Positions 9,350 to 17,504 of a DNA stretch of 47,059 nucleotides are shown in pieces (the first letter of the stretch is position 1; each line of letters starts with the position of its first letter). The stretch is from Microbacteriaceae bacterium PS02067 (GTDB taxonomy: Bacteria; Actinomycetota; Actinomycetes; Actinomycetales; Microbacteriaceae). The notes under the pieces were generated by a model. The model was not told where the DNA came from, searched no databases, and worked only from the letters and a program-made list of their open reading frames with translations. The stretch is from contig JASCPG010000018.1 of NCBI GenBank assembly GCA_029960085.1, positions 1-47,059 on the forward strand, read 5' to 3'. The position numbers and the translations under genes are program-made.

Positions 9350-9501
9350 GGGGAGACTCTGGACGACTCGGCGGCGCGCCGCCGACCGAATCGGCCGATC
9401 GGTGGACAGTCCACAGGATCGGGCGGCTGGGGAGGGGGCGATGCTGTCGTGCCTGCACTCGGACCTTCCCCCCGCGGCCCGACGCGGGCCAGAATGTGGG
9501 G

Positions 9502-10011
9502 GTGCATTCTCGTCCCGCGCCGTTCCGTGTCGCGTTCGTCTGCACCGGCAACATCTGCCGCTCCCCGATGGCGGAGATCGTCTTCCGAGGGTTCGCGGAA
9601 CGCGCCGGGCTCGCCGACTATGTGACCTCGTCGAGCTCGGGCACGGGCGATTGGCACGTCGGCGAGCGCGCCGACGCACGCACCCTCGAGGCGCTGCACC
9701 GCCGCGGATACGACGGCGAGCACCATCGCGCCCGCCAGTTCGCGCTCGAGGACTTCGACCGCAACGACCTGATCGTCGCCCTCGACCGTTCGCACGAGCG
9801 CATCCTCTCCAGCTGGGCGCGGACGACGGACGACACCGACAAGCTCGCGCTGCTCCTCTCGTTCGACGCGGCGGCGGAGGGCGTGCTCGACGTGCCGGAC
9901 CCGTACTACGCGGGCCCGAAGATGTTCGACGAGGTGCTCGATATGATCGAGAGTGCGAGCCGGGCGCTCTTCCGGCAGCTCGAACCCGCCGTCCGCCCGT
10001 CCTCGGGCTGA
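9502..10011 (+). CDS. Low-molecular-weight protein-tyrosine phosphatase
   Basis: Cytoplasmic phosphatase that removes phosphate from tyrosine, or arsenate reductase-like chemistry in relatives. The 169 residues carry the P-loop VCTGNICRS with nucleophile Cys14 and Arg20, and the general-acid motif DPYY with Asp133. I chose the GTG giving VHSRPAPFRVAFVC because the longer frame upstream is non-coding in character and belongs to the divergent promoter region. It lies 38 bases before purB, the same order seen in many Microbacteriaceae. The intergenic region to the left also holds a 13-bp palindrome (GTGGAC-A-GTCCAC at 9402-9414) of unknown role. Confidence 0.9.
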   Translation: MHSRPAPFRVAFVCTGNICRSPMAEIVFRGFAERAGLADYVTSSSSGTGDWHVGERADARTLEALHRRGYDGEHHRARQFALEDFDRNDLIVALDRSHERILSSWARTTDDTDKLALLLSFDAAAEGVLDVPDPYYAGPKMFDEVLDMIESASRALFRQLEPAVRPSSG

Positions 10012-10049
10012 GTCCTGAGCGCCCGATGTCCCCGATCGGAGCCTTCGTC

Positions 10050-11429
10050 GTGACCGCATTGCCCCCTCAGCCCCTGAGCCCGCTCGACGGACGCTACCGC
10101 GCCGCGGTGACGGGCCTCGCCGACTACCTCTCCGAGGCGGGCCTCAACCGCGCCCGCGTCGAGGTCGAGGTCGAGTGGATCATCGCCCTCACGGACCGCG
10201 GCCTGTTCGGTGCGGCGCCGCTCGAGGATGCCCAGAAGGAGAGCCTCCGCGCTCTGTACCGCGACTTCGGCCAGGCGGAGATCGACTGGCTGGCCGAGAA
10301 GGAAGCCGTCACGCGTCACGACGTGAAGGCCGTCGAGTACCTCGTGCGCGACCGGCTCGAGACGCTCGGGCTCGCCCCCGTCGCCGAGCTCACCCACTTC
10401 GCATGCACGAGCGAGGACATCAACTCGGCGTCCTACGCGCTCACCGTGAAGCGCGCCGTCGAGCAGGTGTGGCTCCCGAAGCTGCGCGCCGTGATCTCGG
10501 CCCTCGGCGACCTCGCCCGTGAGCACCGCGACGCCGCCATGCTCTCCCGCACGCACGGCCAGCCGGCGACCCCGTCGACGATGGGCAAGGAGCTCGCCGT
10601 GTTCGCGTGGCGCCTCGACCGCGTCGCCGCCCAGATCGAGGCGGGCGATTACCTCGCGAAGTTCTCCGGCGCGACCGGGACGTGGTCGGCGCATCTGTCC
10701 GCTGCGCCCGATGTGGACTGGCCCGAGTTGTCGCGCGAGTTCATCGAAGGCCTCGGCATCGGGTTCAACATGCTCACGACCCAGATCGAGTCGCACGACT
10801 GGCAGGTCGAGCTGTACGACCGGGTGCGCCACGCGGGTGGCATCCTGCACAACCTCGCGACGGATGTGTGGACCTACATCTCGATGGGCTTCTTCGCGCA
10901 GATCCCCGTCGCGGGGGCGACCGGGTCCTCCACGATGCCGCACAAGATCAACCCCATCCGGTTCGAGAACGCCGAGGCGAACCTCGAGATCTCCGGCGGG
11001 CTGCTGCAGACGCTGGCATCCACCCTCGTCACGAGCCGCATGCAGCGCGACCTCACCGACTCGACGACGCAGCGGAACATCGGCGTCGCATTCGGGCACT
11101 CGCTGCTCGCCCTCGACAACCTCCAGCGGGGGCTCACCGAGATCCTGCTCGCGCGCGACGTGCTGCTGGCGGACCTGGATGCCAACTGGGAGGTCCTCGC
11201 CGAGGCGATCCAGACCGTCGTGCGGGCCGAGATCGTCGCGGGCCGCTCGCAGATCACCGACCCGTACGCCCTGCTGAAGGACCTCACCCGCGGGCGCCGC
11301 GTCGGTCACGCCGAGCTCGTCGAGTTCGTCGACGGCCTCGACATCGGCGCGGAGGCGAAGGCGCGGCTGATCGCGCTGACCCCGGCGACCTACACGGGCA
11401 TCGCCGACCGGCTCGTCGACGAGCTCTGA
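10050..11429 (+). CDS. purB: Adenylosuccinate lyase
   Basis: Catalyses two fumarate-releasing steps: SAICAR to AICAR in purine synthesis, and adenylosuccinate to AMP. The 459 residues start with the family hallmark PLSPLDGRY and contain the fumarase/aspartase signature GSSTMPHKIN (292-301) plus SRTHGQPATPSTMGKE. I prefer the GTG start (VTALPPQPLSPLDGRY) because GGAG lies eight bases upstream; an in-frame ATG 24 bases earlier lacks a ribosome site. It lies downstream of the phosphatase and is followed by a hairpin. Confidence 0.96.
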   Translation: MTALPPQPLSPLDGRYRAAVTGLADYLSEAGLNRARVEVEVEWIIALTDRGLFGAAPLEDAQKESLRALYRDFGQAEIDWLAEKEAVTRHDVKAVEYLVRDRLETLGLAPVAELTHFACTSEDINSASYALTVKRAVEQVWLPKLRAVISALGDLAREHRDAAMLSRTHGQPATPSTMGKELAVFAWRLDRVAAQIEAGDYLAKFSGATGTWSAHLSAAPDVDWPELSREFIEGLGIGFNMLTTQIESHDWQVELYDRVRHAGGILHNLATDVWTYISMGFFAQIPVAGATGSSTMPHKINPIRFENAEANLEISGGLLQTLASTLVTSRMQRDLTDSTTQRNIGVAFGHSLLALDNLQRGLTEILLARDVLLADLDANWEVLAEAIQTVVRAEIVAGRSQITDPYALLKDLTRGRRVGHAELVEFVDGLDIGAEAKARLIALTPATYTGIADRLVDEL

Positions 11430-11435
11430 CGGGTC

Positions 11436-11450
11436 GACGGGACGCCCGTC
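11436..11450. terminator. Hairpin between convergent purB and small membrane protein gene
   Basis: Perfect 6-bp arms GACGGG/CCCGTC with loop ACG. It lies seven bases after the purB stop and touches the stop codon of the convergent gene, so it could serve both strands. There is no T tract. Confidence 0.4.
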
Positions 11451-11754
11451 AGGACGCGGGCGGCTCGGACTCGTCCTCGGGGAGGAGCACTCCGTGCTCG
11501 ACGTTCTTCGTGACCTGAGCGGGGTCGACGGCGAGCATCAGGAGCGCGATGATCACGAGCGTCGCGATGAACGCGATGCCCGCGACGACGAGCGACACGA
11601 CGATCACGTGCGAGCGCTGGTCGCCCGTGAGCTCCTGGAAGAAGCCCATCGAGACGAGCGTGATGATCCCGGCGAACAGCGCCGCGGCGAACGCGAACCC
11701 GAGCAGCTGCACGGGTTTCATGATGTCGCGACGAGTGGGTCGGTTCTCGGTCAT
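11449..11754 (-). CDS. Small two-helix membrane protein of unknown function
   Basis: 101 residues with two hydrophobic segments (about 14-36 and 48-73) and an acidic C-terminus (LLPEDESEPPAS). I do not recognise a characterised family. Its ATG overlaps the stop of the upstream membrane protein gene (ATGA), so the two probably form an operon and may act together. Confidence 0.75.
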   Translation of the reverse strand: MTENRPTRRDIMKPVQLLGFAFAAALFAGIITLVSMGFFQELTGDQRSHVIVVSLVVAGIAFIATLVIIALLMLAVDPAQVTKNVEHGVLLPEDESEPPAS

Positions 11755-12380
11755 ACGATCTCTCCTGCCGAGCGCGCGGACGATGCGGGCGCCTCGGTGA
11801 CGACGGGCGTGTGGCGGGGCGAGAAGCCGGCGATCCCGAGGAAGACGGCGATGACGGCGGCGTACCCGCCGAACACGCCGACACCGATCACGATGCCGGT
11901 GAGCGTCAGATCGCCCACGTACTGAAGACTGTAGGTCGGGTTCACGAGAAGGAGCCCGATGGCGAGGGCGAGCGTGATCGCCCCGATGAGGACGCCGTCA
12001 CGTCCGTTCGCATCGCCGGCGCGACGGGCGCGAAGGCCGCCGACGAGCTCGGTCACCCCACTGACGACGGCCCAGGCGATGACGACGATGAAGAACATCT
12101 CGGTGGTCCGAAGGGGTGGGATGCCCGTGACCATCCCCGCGACGAGCGCCTCGAGGCCGAGGAGCACCGGCAGCCCGCGGCCGCCCGCAGGGTAGACGAG
12201 CCACGCCGCCGCGAAGAACACGATGGCGGTCGCGATCGCGTAGCCGCTGAAGACCGCGAGCCCGACGGCGGCCGAGTGGTCCGACGAGAATGTGATCATG
12301 ATCGCCGCGACGGCGGCGAACAGCGCCCTCGCGAGCTGCACATGGCGCACCTCGAAGGTGCGGGTCGGCGCGTCGGTCAC
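11751..12380 (-). CDS. Multi-pass membrane protein (DUF308/HdeD-like)
   Basis: 209 residues with about six hydrophobic segments, a short cytoplasmic loop GGLRARRAGDANGRDG and a Ser/Ala-rich C-terminus. The pattern resembles DUF308/HdeD-like membrane proteins; function is unknown. Relatives in this family of organisms are sometimes labelled acyl-CoA synthetase, for which I see no support (no AMP-binding motif, far too short). GTG start seven bases after TAGACT. Confidence 0.75.
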   Translation of the reverse strand: MTDAPTRTFEVRHVQLARALFAAVAAIMITFSSDHSAAVGLAVFSGYAIATAIVFFAAAWLVYPAGGRGLPVLLGLEALVAGMVTGIPPLRTTEMFFIVVIAWAVVSGVTELVGGLRARRAGDANGRDGVLIGAITLALAIGLLLVNPTYSLQYVGDLTLTGIVIGVGVFGGYAAVIAVFLGIAGFSPRHTPVVTEAPASSARSAGEIV

Positions 12381-12387
12381 GCCCTCC

Positions 12388-12393
12388 AGTCTA
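12388..12393 (-). promoter_or_regulatory. Leaderless -10 hexamer of the DUF308-like gene
   Basis: TAGACT on the minus strand, seven bases before the GTG start. Confidence 0.55.
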
Positions 12394-12406
12394 GGTCGCC
12401 CCGCAC

Positions 12407-12454
12407 GCCGCGGAGACTCAGGCCGCCCAGACGCGCGCCGCGGAGACTCAGGCC
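12407..12454. repeat. Two copies of an 18-base direct repeat, 30-base period
   Basis: GCCGCGGAGACTCAGGCC occurs at 12407-12424 and again at 12437-12454. The second copy spans the stop codon of the DUF1801 gene, so the first looks like a duplicated gene tail in the intergenic space. Confidence 0.8.
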
Positions 12455-12885
12455 ACCGCGGCGGCGACGAGGTCGCGGATGCGCGCGATCACGGCATCCG
12501 TCACCTCGACGACCGCGAACGACGTCGGCCAGAGCGCGCCGTCGTCGAGGCGGGCCTCGTCGGTGAAGTTCAGCGTGGGGTAACGGGTGTCGAACTTCGA
12601 GGCGGGCTGCACGAAGAGCACGACCTTGCCGTCGGCGGCATACGCGGGGAAGCCGTAGAACGTCTTCGGGTCGAGCTGGGGCGCTTCCGCACCGACGATC
12701 CGGTGCACCGCACGGGCGAGGTCGCCGTCCACGCCGCTCAGGGCGTCGATCGCGTCGCCGCACGCCTCGAGCTCCTTGGCGAGCTTGGCGGCGCCCTTCA
12801 GCCCCTTCGTCGAGCGGAGCTCCTCGGCGCGCTGCGCCATCGCCGCGCGTTCCTCGGCGCTGAACCTGGTCCCGTCTTCGGCCAT
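12448..12885 (-). CDS. DUF1801 / YdhG-like protein
   Basis: 145 residues. The C-terminal two thirds (KTFYGFPAYAADGKVVLFVQPASKFDTRYPTL broken over about 73-104) fits the DUF1801/YdhG fold, which has no well-established activity in most members. The ATG encoding MAEDGT was preferred: AAAGGA lies eight bases upstream, whereas the ATG nine bases earlier abuts that site. This leaves one base between it and the stop of the upstream oxidoreductase, so the two are co-transcribed. Its 3' end is involved in a small direct repeat. Confidence 0.75.
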   Translation of the reverse strand: MAEDGTRFSAEERAAMAQRAEELRSTKGLKGAAKLAKELEACGDAIDALSGVDGDLARAVHRIVGAEAPQLDPKTFYGFPAYAADGKVVLFVQPASKFDTRYPTLNFTDEARLDDGALWPTSFAVVEVTDAVIARIRDLVAAAVA

Positions 12886-12886
12886 G

Positions 12887-13840
12887 TCAGGCATCCTTTC
12901 GGTGGATCGCTTCGACGGCGCGCAGCACCGCGAGGCTGCGCTCCTGGTCGGGGGTGGGGTCGTCGCCGCGGATGAGGTCCGCGAAGCGGGCGACCTCGTA
13001 GACCATGTTGTTCTCGGCGCCGTCGACGTGCTCGGCGGTGCGCGTGCCGTCCCGGAGGCTCAGGGCGATCTCGCGCGGCCGGGTGATCTCGTCGATCTCG
13101 ATCGTGCCGAGTTCGCCCTGGATCTCGTTCGGCCGGTGCGAGAACCCGATCTTCGAGAACGACACCTGCGCCACGAACTCCGGATACGTGAGGAGGGCTG
13201 CGCCCGCCCCGTCCGCGCCCGTCGCGACGGTGACGGTCGATCCCGCGACGGATGCCGGGGTGCCGAACAGGTGCACGACGGCGCTCAGGGGGTACACGCC
13301 GAGGTCGAACAGCGCACCTCCGGCGAGCGCCGGGTCGAAGATGTTCGGTGTCTCGCCGGCGAGGACGAGGTCGTAGCGCGCGGAGTACTGCGACTGCCCG
13401 AACGAGACGAGCCGTACGCGCCCGATCCGCGGCAGGAGGGCGGCGACCTGCGCCATCCCGGGGTCGTAGACGTTCCGCATGCCCTCGAACACGACGACGC
13501 CGCGGTCGCGGGCGGCGCCGACGAGGTCGGCGAACTCGCCCGCCGTCGGGGTCGCGGGCTTCTCGACGAAGACATGGATGCCGGCGTCGATGGCATCCCG
13601 CACCTGCGCCGCATGCGCGCCGTTCGGTGACCCGACGTAGACGGCATCGATCTCGCCCGAGCGCAGCAGCGCCGCGAGGTCGGTCGTGGCTCCCGCGATG
13701 CCGAGCCGGTCGGCGAACGCACGGGCGCGGGCCGCGTCACGCGAGTAGGCGACGTCGATGCGGATGCCGTCGACGCCAGCCACCGCGTCGGCGAACCGTT
13801 CCGTGATGCCGCTCGTCCCGATCGTCGCCAGTCGAATCAT
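12887..13840 (-). CDS. Gfo/Idh/MocA family oxidoreductase
   Basis: NAD(P)-dependent oxidoreductase of the glucose-fructose oxidoreductase/inositol dehydrogenase family. The 317 residues show an N-terminal Rossmann region (RLATIGTSGITERFADAV), the catalytic-site motif VEKPATP and a C-terminal dimerisation/substrate domain. The substrate is unknown, possibly a sugar or cyclitol. The ATG giving MIRLATIG was chosen because the longer upstream frame is shadow sequence and TACGCT lies seven bases before this ATG. Followed with a one-base gap by the DUF1801 gene. Confidence 0.87.
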   Translation of the reverse strand: MIRLATIGTSGITERFADAVAGVDGIRIDVAYSRDAARARAFADRLGIAGATTDLAALLRSGEIDAVYVGSPNGAHAAQVRDAIDAGIHVFVEKPATPTAGEFADLVGAARDRGVVVFEGMRNVYDPGMAQVAALLPRIGRVRLVSFGQSQYSARYDLVLAGETPNIFDPALAGGALFDLGVYPLSAVVHLFGTPASVAGSTVTVATGADGAGAALLTYPEFVAQVSFSKIGFSHRPNEIQGELGTIEIDEITRPREIALSLRDGTRTAEHVDGAENNMVYEVARFADLIRGDDPTPDQERSLAVLRAVEAIHRKDA

Positions 13841-13847
13841 GGCGTCC

Positions 13848-13853
13848 AGCGTA
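13848..13853 (-). promoter_or_regulatory. Leaderless -10 hexamer of the Gfo/Idh gene
   Basis: TACGCT on the minus strand, seven bases before the ATG. Confidence 0.55.
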
Positions 13854-13910
13854 CGACTCGGAAAGCCCGTGCGGGGCCGCTCCCGTGGCGATCGACCGGG
13901 CCGATCCGGC

Positions 13911-14768
13911 TCAGTGCCCGGCGAGGAAGGCGATGCCCTCTTCGCGGAAGACCCGCGAGCCCGGGGCATTGAAGTGGTGGCGCCCCGGGATCTCGAGGAA
14001 CCGCCCCTGGGGGCACGCCGCCGCGAGTGCCTTGGAGCCCTCGATGATGGCATCCTGCGACCCCGTCGCGAAGAGCACGGGCTGCTGCGGTGCGTGTGCG
14101 GGATCGGGATCGACGGTCTTCGTCGCCCGCATTCCGCCCGCGATGGCGAGGAGCGCCCGCAGGTCGTTGCCGGACACTCGTTCGCTCAGGCGCAGGTAGT
14201 TCTGGCTCACCGGGTCGGTGACGGGGGTGCCGTCCTCGACGAACGCACGGACCTGGTCGATGTCGAGCCGCGCGAGGGGGATGCCGTCGGGCACGCCGCC
14301 CAGGATGACGCGCGGGATCCGCTCGGAGATGTCCTGCACGACCTCCCACCCGACGCGGGCGCCGAGGGAGTAGCCGACGTAGAGGGCTTCGTCGACGAGG
14401 TACGTGTCGAGGACGGTCTCGACATCGCCCGCGAGTGCACGGACGGAGTAGTCGCCCGGGTCGTGCGGCTTGTCGCTCGCGCCGTGGCCGCGCTGGTCGA
14501 TGCCGATGACGCGGTAGCCGGCACGGAGCAGATCGCGCACCCACCCGGTCGCGACCCAGTTGTCCTTCGTGCTGGAGGCGAACCCGTGCACCACGACCAC
14601 GACGGGAGCATCGAGCTCGCCCCAGGAGTACGTCGCGATGCGCAGGCCGTCGCCGACCATGATGTACTGCGGATCGGGCATCTCGGTGATGAGCCCGAAC
14701 GCCGCGGACGGCACCGGGTCGTTCAGCACGGGGGCGTTCGGCGTCGGGGACTCAGGCGTCGTGGACAC
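13911..14768 (-). CDS. Alpha/beta hydrolase (epoxide hydrolase/esterase-like)
   Basis: 285 residues with the canonical fold: oxyanion region VVVVHGFASS, nucleophile elbow GYSLGAR and a C-terminal active-site histidine in IPGRHHFNAPG. Serine as nucleophile argues for an esterase/lipase or C-C hydrolase rather than an epoxide hydrolase. The sequence does not reveal the substrate. The start is GTG with AGGAG six bases upstream. No signal peptide. It lies alone between the MATE exporter and the Gfo/Idh gene. Confidence 0.85.
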   Translation of the reverse strand: MSTTPESPTPNAPVLNDPVPSAAFGLITEMPDPQYIMVGDGLRIATYSWGELDAPVVVVVHGFASSTKDNWVATGWVRDLLRAGYRVIGIDQRGHGASDKPHDPGDYSVRALAGDVETVLDTYLVDEALYVGYSLGARVGWEVVQDISERIPRVILGGVPDGIPLARLDIDQVRAFVEDGTPVTDPVSQNYLRLSERVSGNDLRALLAIAGGMRATKTVDPDPAHAPQQPVLFATGSQDAIIEGSKALAAACPQGRFLEIPGRHHFNAPGSRVFREEGIAFLAGH

Positions 14769-14840
14769 GGTTCTCCTCTCGACACGCGATGCGGACGTAT
14801 CGCGTCGCGTCGGACAACCCCGCGTCGTACATAAGTATTC

Positions 14841-16346
14841 CTATGATGGGATCTTCCGCCGGGGCCGCCGCCCCAGGCTACCGCCGCGGCGCCCGGGGGC
14901 GCCGCGCCCGACGATCGGGATGGGGGCCGTCACGACGGCATCCACCACCATCGAACCGTCCGTCGGACCGATGACGGGGATCGTGGTCGTCTCGGTGACC
15001 TCGGGCGGGTCGACGGGCATGCGGCCGAGTTCGCGGTGCGCGCGCACGTAGGCCGGGATGAGGATGACGACCGCGCCGATCCATGCCAGGGGGTTCGACC
15101 ACACGACCCCCGCGAAGCCGAACATGCTACCGAGGATGACCGCCGCACCGACACGCATGACGAGTTCGACGACGCCCGTGAGGGTCGGGATCAGGGCCGA
15201 CCCGAGCCCCTGCAGCGCTCCGCGCAGGATGAACAGCACGGCGAGCACGGTGTACGACGCCCCGTTGATGAGGAGCATGTACGCCGCCAGATGCACGACT
15301 TCGTCCGAGCCGTCGCCGACGAACATCCGCACGGCGGACGCGCCGCCGACGATGAGGAGCACCCCGAGGATGACGGCGACGACGAGCGACATCCACACGG
15401 CCTGCACCACGCCGCGGCGGATCCGGTCGGGTCGGCGCCCACCCAGGTTCTGCGCCGCGTACATGGATGCCGCGAGCCCGAGCGACTGGAGGAGCGCGAC
15501 CGCCAGCCCGTCGACGCGCGCGGCGGCCGTGTACGCAGCGATCGCCTCCGCCCCGAGTTCGTTGAGCGCGACCTGCACCGTCAGCGTCCCGATCGCGATG
15601 ATCGAGGCCTGGAACCCCATCGGCAGGCCGAGCCGGAGGTGCTCGGCGAGGTCGGCGCGGGTGACCTTCCAGTCCTCCCGGCGCACGTGCAGCACGGGCA
15701 CGCGCCGCCGCACGTACTCGAGGCACAGCAGCACGGACGCAGCCTGCGCCGCGACGGTCGCCCAGGCGGCGCCGGCGACGCCCCAGCCGAGGACTCCGAC
15801 CATGAGGAGGACGAGCGCGACGTTGAGCGCACACGCGATGGTGAGGAACACGAGCGGAGTGCGGGAGTCGCCGATCGCACGGATGATCGCGGCGAGGTAG
15901 TTGAACGCCATCATCGCCCCAGCCCCGAGGAAGCTGATCTGCGCGAAGACCGTCGCGTCGGCCATGAGCTGCGGCGGCGTCTGCATGAGCGCGAGGGCGG
16001 GCCCCGAGATGAAGGGTGCGACGACGGTCAGGACGATGCTGAACGCCGCGGTGAGGATCGTGCCGGATGCCACGGACCGCCGCACCGCCGCGTGATCGCG
16101 CGCCCCGAACGCCTGCGCCGTCGGGATCGCGAAACCGCTCGTCATGCCCCACGCGAACCCGAGGAGGAGGAACAGCAGGCTCCCCGTCGCGCCGACCGCG
16201 GCCAGGGCGTCGACGCCCAGGTGACGGCCGACGACGATGGCATCCGCGAACTGGTACAGCTGCTGGACGACGTTGCCGATCAGCAGCGGCACCGAGAACG
16301 CGAGGATGACGCGCCAGGGACTGCCGGTGGTGAGGGTGCGGGACAT
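14841..16346 (-). CDS. MATE family efflux transporter
   Basis: 501-residue integral membrane protein with about twelve helices; MATE proteins export cationic drugs and metabolites by Na+ or H+ antiport. Family-like segments are TGSPWRVILAFSVPLLIGN, QLYQFADAIVVGRHLG and the repeated second half beginning around SIIAIGTLTVQVALNELG. The C-terminal tail is long, Pro/Gly/Arg-rich and cytosolic (GRGAPGRRGGSLGRRPRRK). The upstream frame to 16883 is shadow sequence; MSRTLTTGSP is the natural N-terminus, with GAGAG as a weak ribosome site. Expression looks regulated: its promoter carries a palindromic operator in the spacer and the transcript would begin with a hairpin. Confidence 0.92.
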   Translation of the reverse strand: MSRTLTTGSPWRVILAFSVPLLIGNVVQQLYQFADAIVVGRHLGVDALAAVGATGSLLFLLLGFAWGMTSGFAIPTAQAFGARDHAAVRRSVASGTILTAAFSIVLTVVAPFISGPALALMQTPPQLMADATVFAQISFLGAGAMMAFNYLAAIIRAIGDSRTPLVFLTIACALNVALVLLMVGVLGWGVAGAAWATVAAQAASVLLCLEYVRRRVPVLHVRREDWKVTRADLAEHLRLGLPMGFQASIIAIGTLTVQVALNELGAEAIAAYTAAARVDGLAVALLQSLGLAASMYAAQNLGGRRPDRIRRGVVQAVWMSLVVAVILGVLLIVGGASAVRMFVGDGSDEVVHLAAYMLLINGASYTVLAVLFILRGALQGLGSALIPTLTGVVELVMRVGAAVILGSMFGFAGVVWSNPLAWIGAVVILIPAYVRAHRELGRMPVDPPEVTETTTIPVIGPTDGSMVVDAVVTAPIPIVGRGAPGRRGGSLGRRPRRKIPS

Positions 16347-16459
16347 GCGTGCTCTCAAGGGAGGGATCGAGGGGTGTGAGCGGGTCTGGGGGTGTGGGGC
16401 TGCGCCGGATCCGCGCGTCGGTTCGCGCGGGACTCCGGCCGTCCGCGGGAACGACGAAC

Positions 16460-16478
16460 GGCGCCCCGACAGGGCGCC
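16460..16478 (-). promoter_or_regulatory. Hairpin at the 5' end of the MATE leader
   Basis: Perfect 7-bp arms GGCGCCC/GGGCGCC around a five-base loop. It begins only a few bases after the predicted transcription start, so it could stabilise the mRNA, attenuate it, or be an additional operator. Confidence 0.5.
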
Positions 16479-16487
16479 TCGGGGTCC

Positions 16488-16516
16488 ACTGTATCGAATC
16501 GATTCGAGCGCCACAA
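16488..16516 (-). promoter_or_regulatory. MATE promoter with 14-bp palindromic operator in the spacer
   Basis: On the minus strand TTGTGG, a 17-base spacer, then TACAGT. The spacer contains the perfect 14-bp palindrome TCGAATCGATTCGA (16494-16507), the classic position for a TetR/MarR-type repressor. No such regulator gene is adjacent. Confidence 0.6.
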
Positions 16517-16540
16517 ACCATTCATGCCATGAACGCCCGG

Positions 16541-16546
16541 TACTGT
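16541..16546 (+). promoter_or_regulatory. Leaderless -10 hexamer of the DUF808 gene
   Basis: TACTGT seven bases before the ATG at 16554; the only GAGG lies too close to the start to be a good ribosome site. Confidence 0.5.
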
Positions 16547-16553
16547 GAGGCGC

Positions 16554-17504
16554 ATGTCCGTGGGTCTTCTCGCCGTCGTCGACGACATCCTCAGTGCCGC
16601 GCTCAAGGCATCCGCCAAATCCGCGGGCGTCGTGATCGACGACGCCGCCGTGACGCCGCAGTACGTGCAGGGGCTGAGCCCCGCCCGCGAACTCCCCGTC
16701 GTCGGACGGATCGCACTCGGGTCGCTCGCGAACAAGTTCCTCATCATCATCCCGATCGCGCTGCTGCTCACGGCCTTCGCGCCGTGGGTGCTGCCGTGGC
16801 TGCTGATCGTCGGCGGGGCGTACCTGTGCTTCGAGGGCGCCGAGAAGGTGCTCGAGTGGTTCGGCTTCCACCATGGCGGCCATGACGGCGACGAGGGCGG
16901 GCGCGACGAGAAGCGTCTCGTCCTCGGCGCGGTGCGCACCGACCTCATCCTGTCGACGGAGATCATGCTGATCGGGCTCTCGAACGTCGACCCGGACCTC
17001 GATTTCTGGTCGCGCGTCGCCGTCCTCGCCGTGATCGCCCTCGCGATGACCGCCCTCGTCTACGGCGCCGTCGCTCTGCTCGTGAAGCTCGACGACGTGG
17101 GCCTCAAGATGGCCAAGAGCTCATCCGCGCGCGTGCGTCACACGGGTATGCGGATCGTGCGGTCGATGCCGGGTGTGTTCCGGGTGATCTCGATCATCGG
17201 CACGATCGCGATGCTGTGGGTCGGTGGCCACCTCGTGCTCGCGAACCTCGGCGAGGTCGGCTGGCACGCGCCGGTCGACCTGCTCCACGCCGTCGAGCAC
17301 GCCCTCGAACCCGCCGGAGCCGTCGTCGTCTGGATCGGCGACACCCTCGTCTCCGCGATCGCGGGGGTCCTCATCGGCCTCGTGATCGTCGGGATCACCC
17401 TCGTCATCGGCAAGGCGTTCGGGCGGAACTGGACCTTCAACGAGGGGCACGCACCCGCGTCAGGTGTCGAGGGTCAGGGCGACGGAGCCGTCTCCGCCGG
17501 CTGA
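16554..17504 (+). CDS. DUF808 family membrane protein (YedI-like)
   Basis: 316-residue membrane protein matching the DUF808/YedI family: start MSVGLLAVVDDILSAALKAS, the conserved QGLSPARELPVVGRIALGSL block (about 44-63), the motif LCFEGAEKVLEWF, and several transmembrane helices. Family members are described as possible transporters, but none has a firm function. The ATG was chosen over a GTG three codons earlier because of the -10 hexamer spacing. The gene's last 45 bases overlap the end of the convergent HAD gene. Confidence 0.88.
   Translation: MSVGLLAVVDDILSAALKASAKSAGVVIDDAAVTPQYVQGLSPARELPVVGRIALGSLANKFLIIIPIALLLTAFAPWVLPWLLIVGGAYLCFEGAEKVLEWFGFHHGGHDGDEGGRDEKRLVLGAVRTDLILSTEIMLIGLSNVDPDLDFWSRVAVLAVIALAMTALVYGAVALLVKLDDVGLKMAKSSSARVRHTGMRIVRSMPGVFRVISIIGTIAMLWVGGHLVLANLGEVGWHAPVDLLHAVEHALEPAGAVVVWIGDTLVSAIAGVLIGLVIVGITLVIGKAFGRNWTFNEGHAPASGVEGQGDGAVSAG

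Noticed and set aside
9310..10059. 249-residue frame antisense to the tyrosine phosphatase
   Set aside because: Phosphatase motifs on the plus strand are unambiguous; the antisense frame crosses two starts.
11751..12380. Acyl-CoA synthetase label for the 209-residue membrane protein
   Set aside because: No AMP-binding motifs and only about six membrane helices are present.
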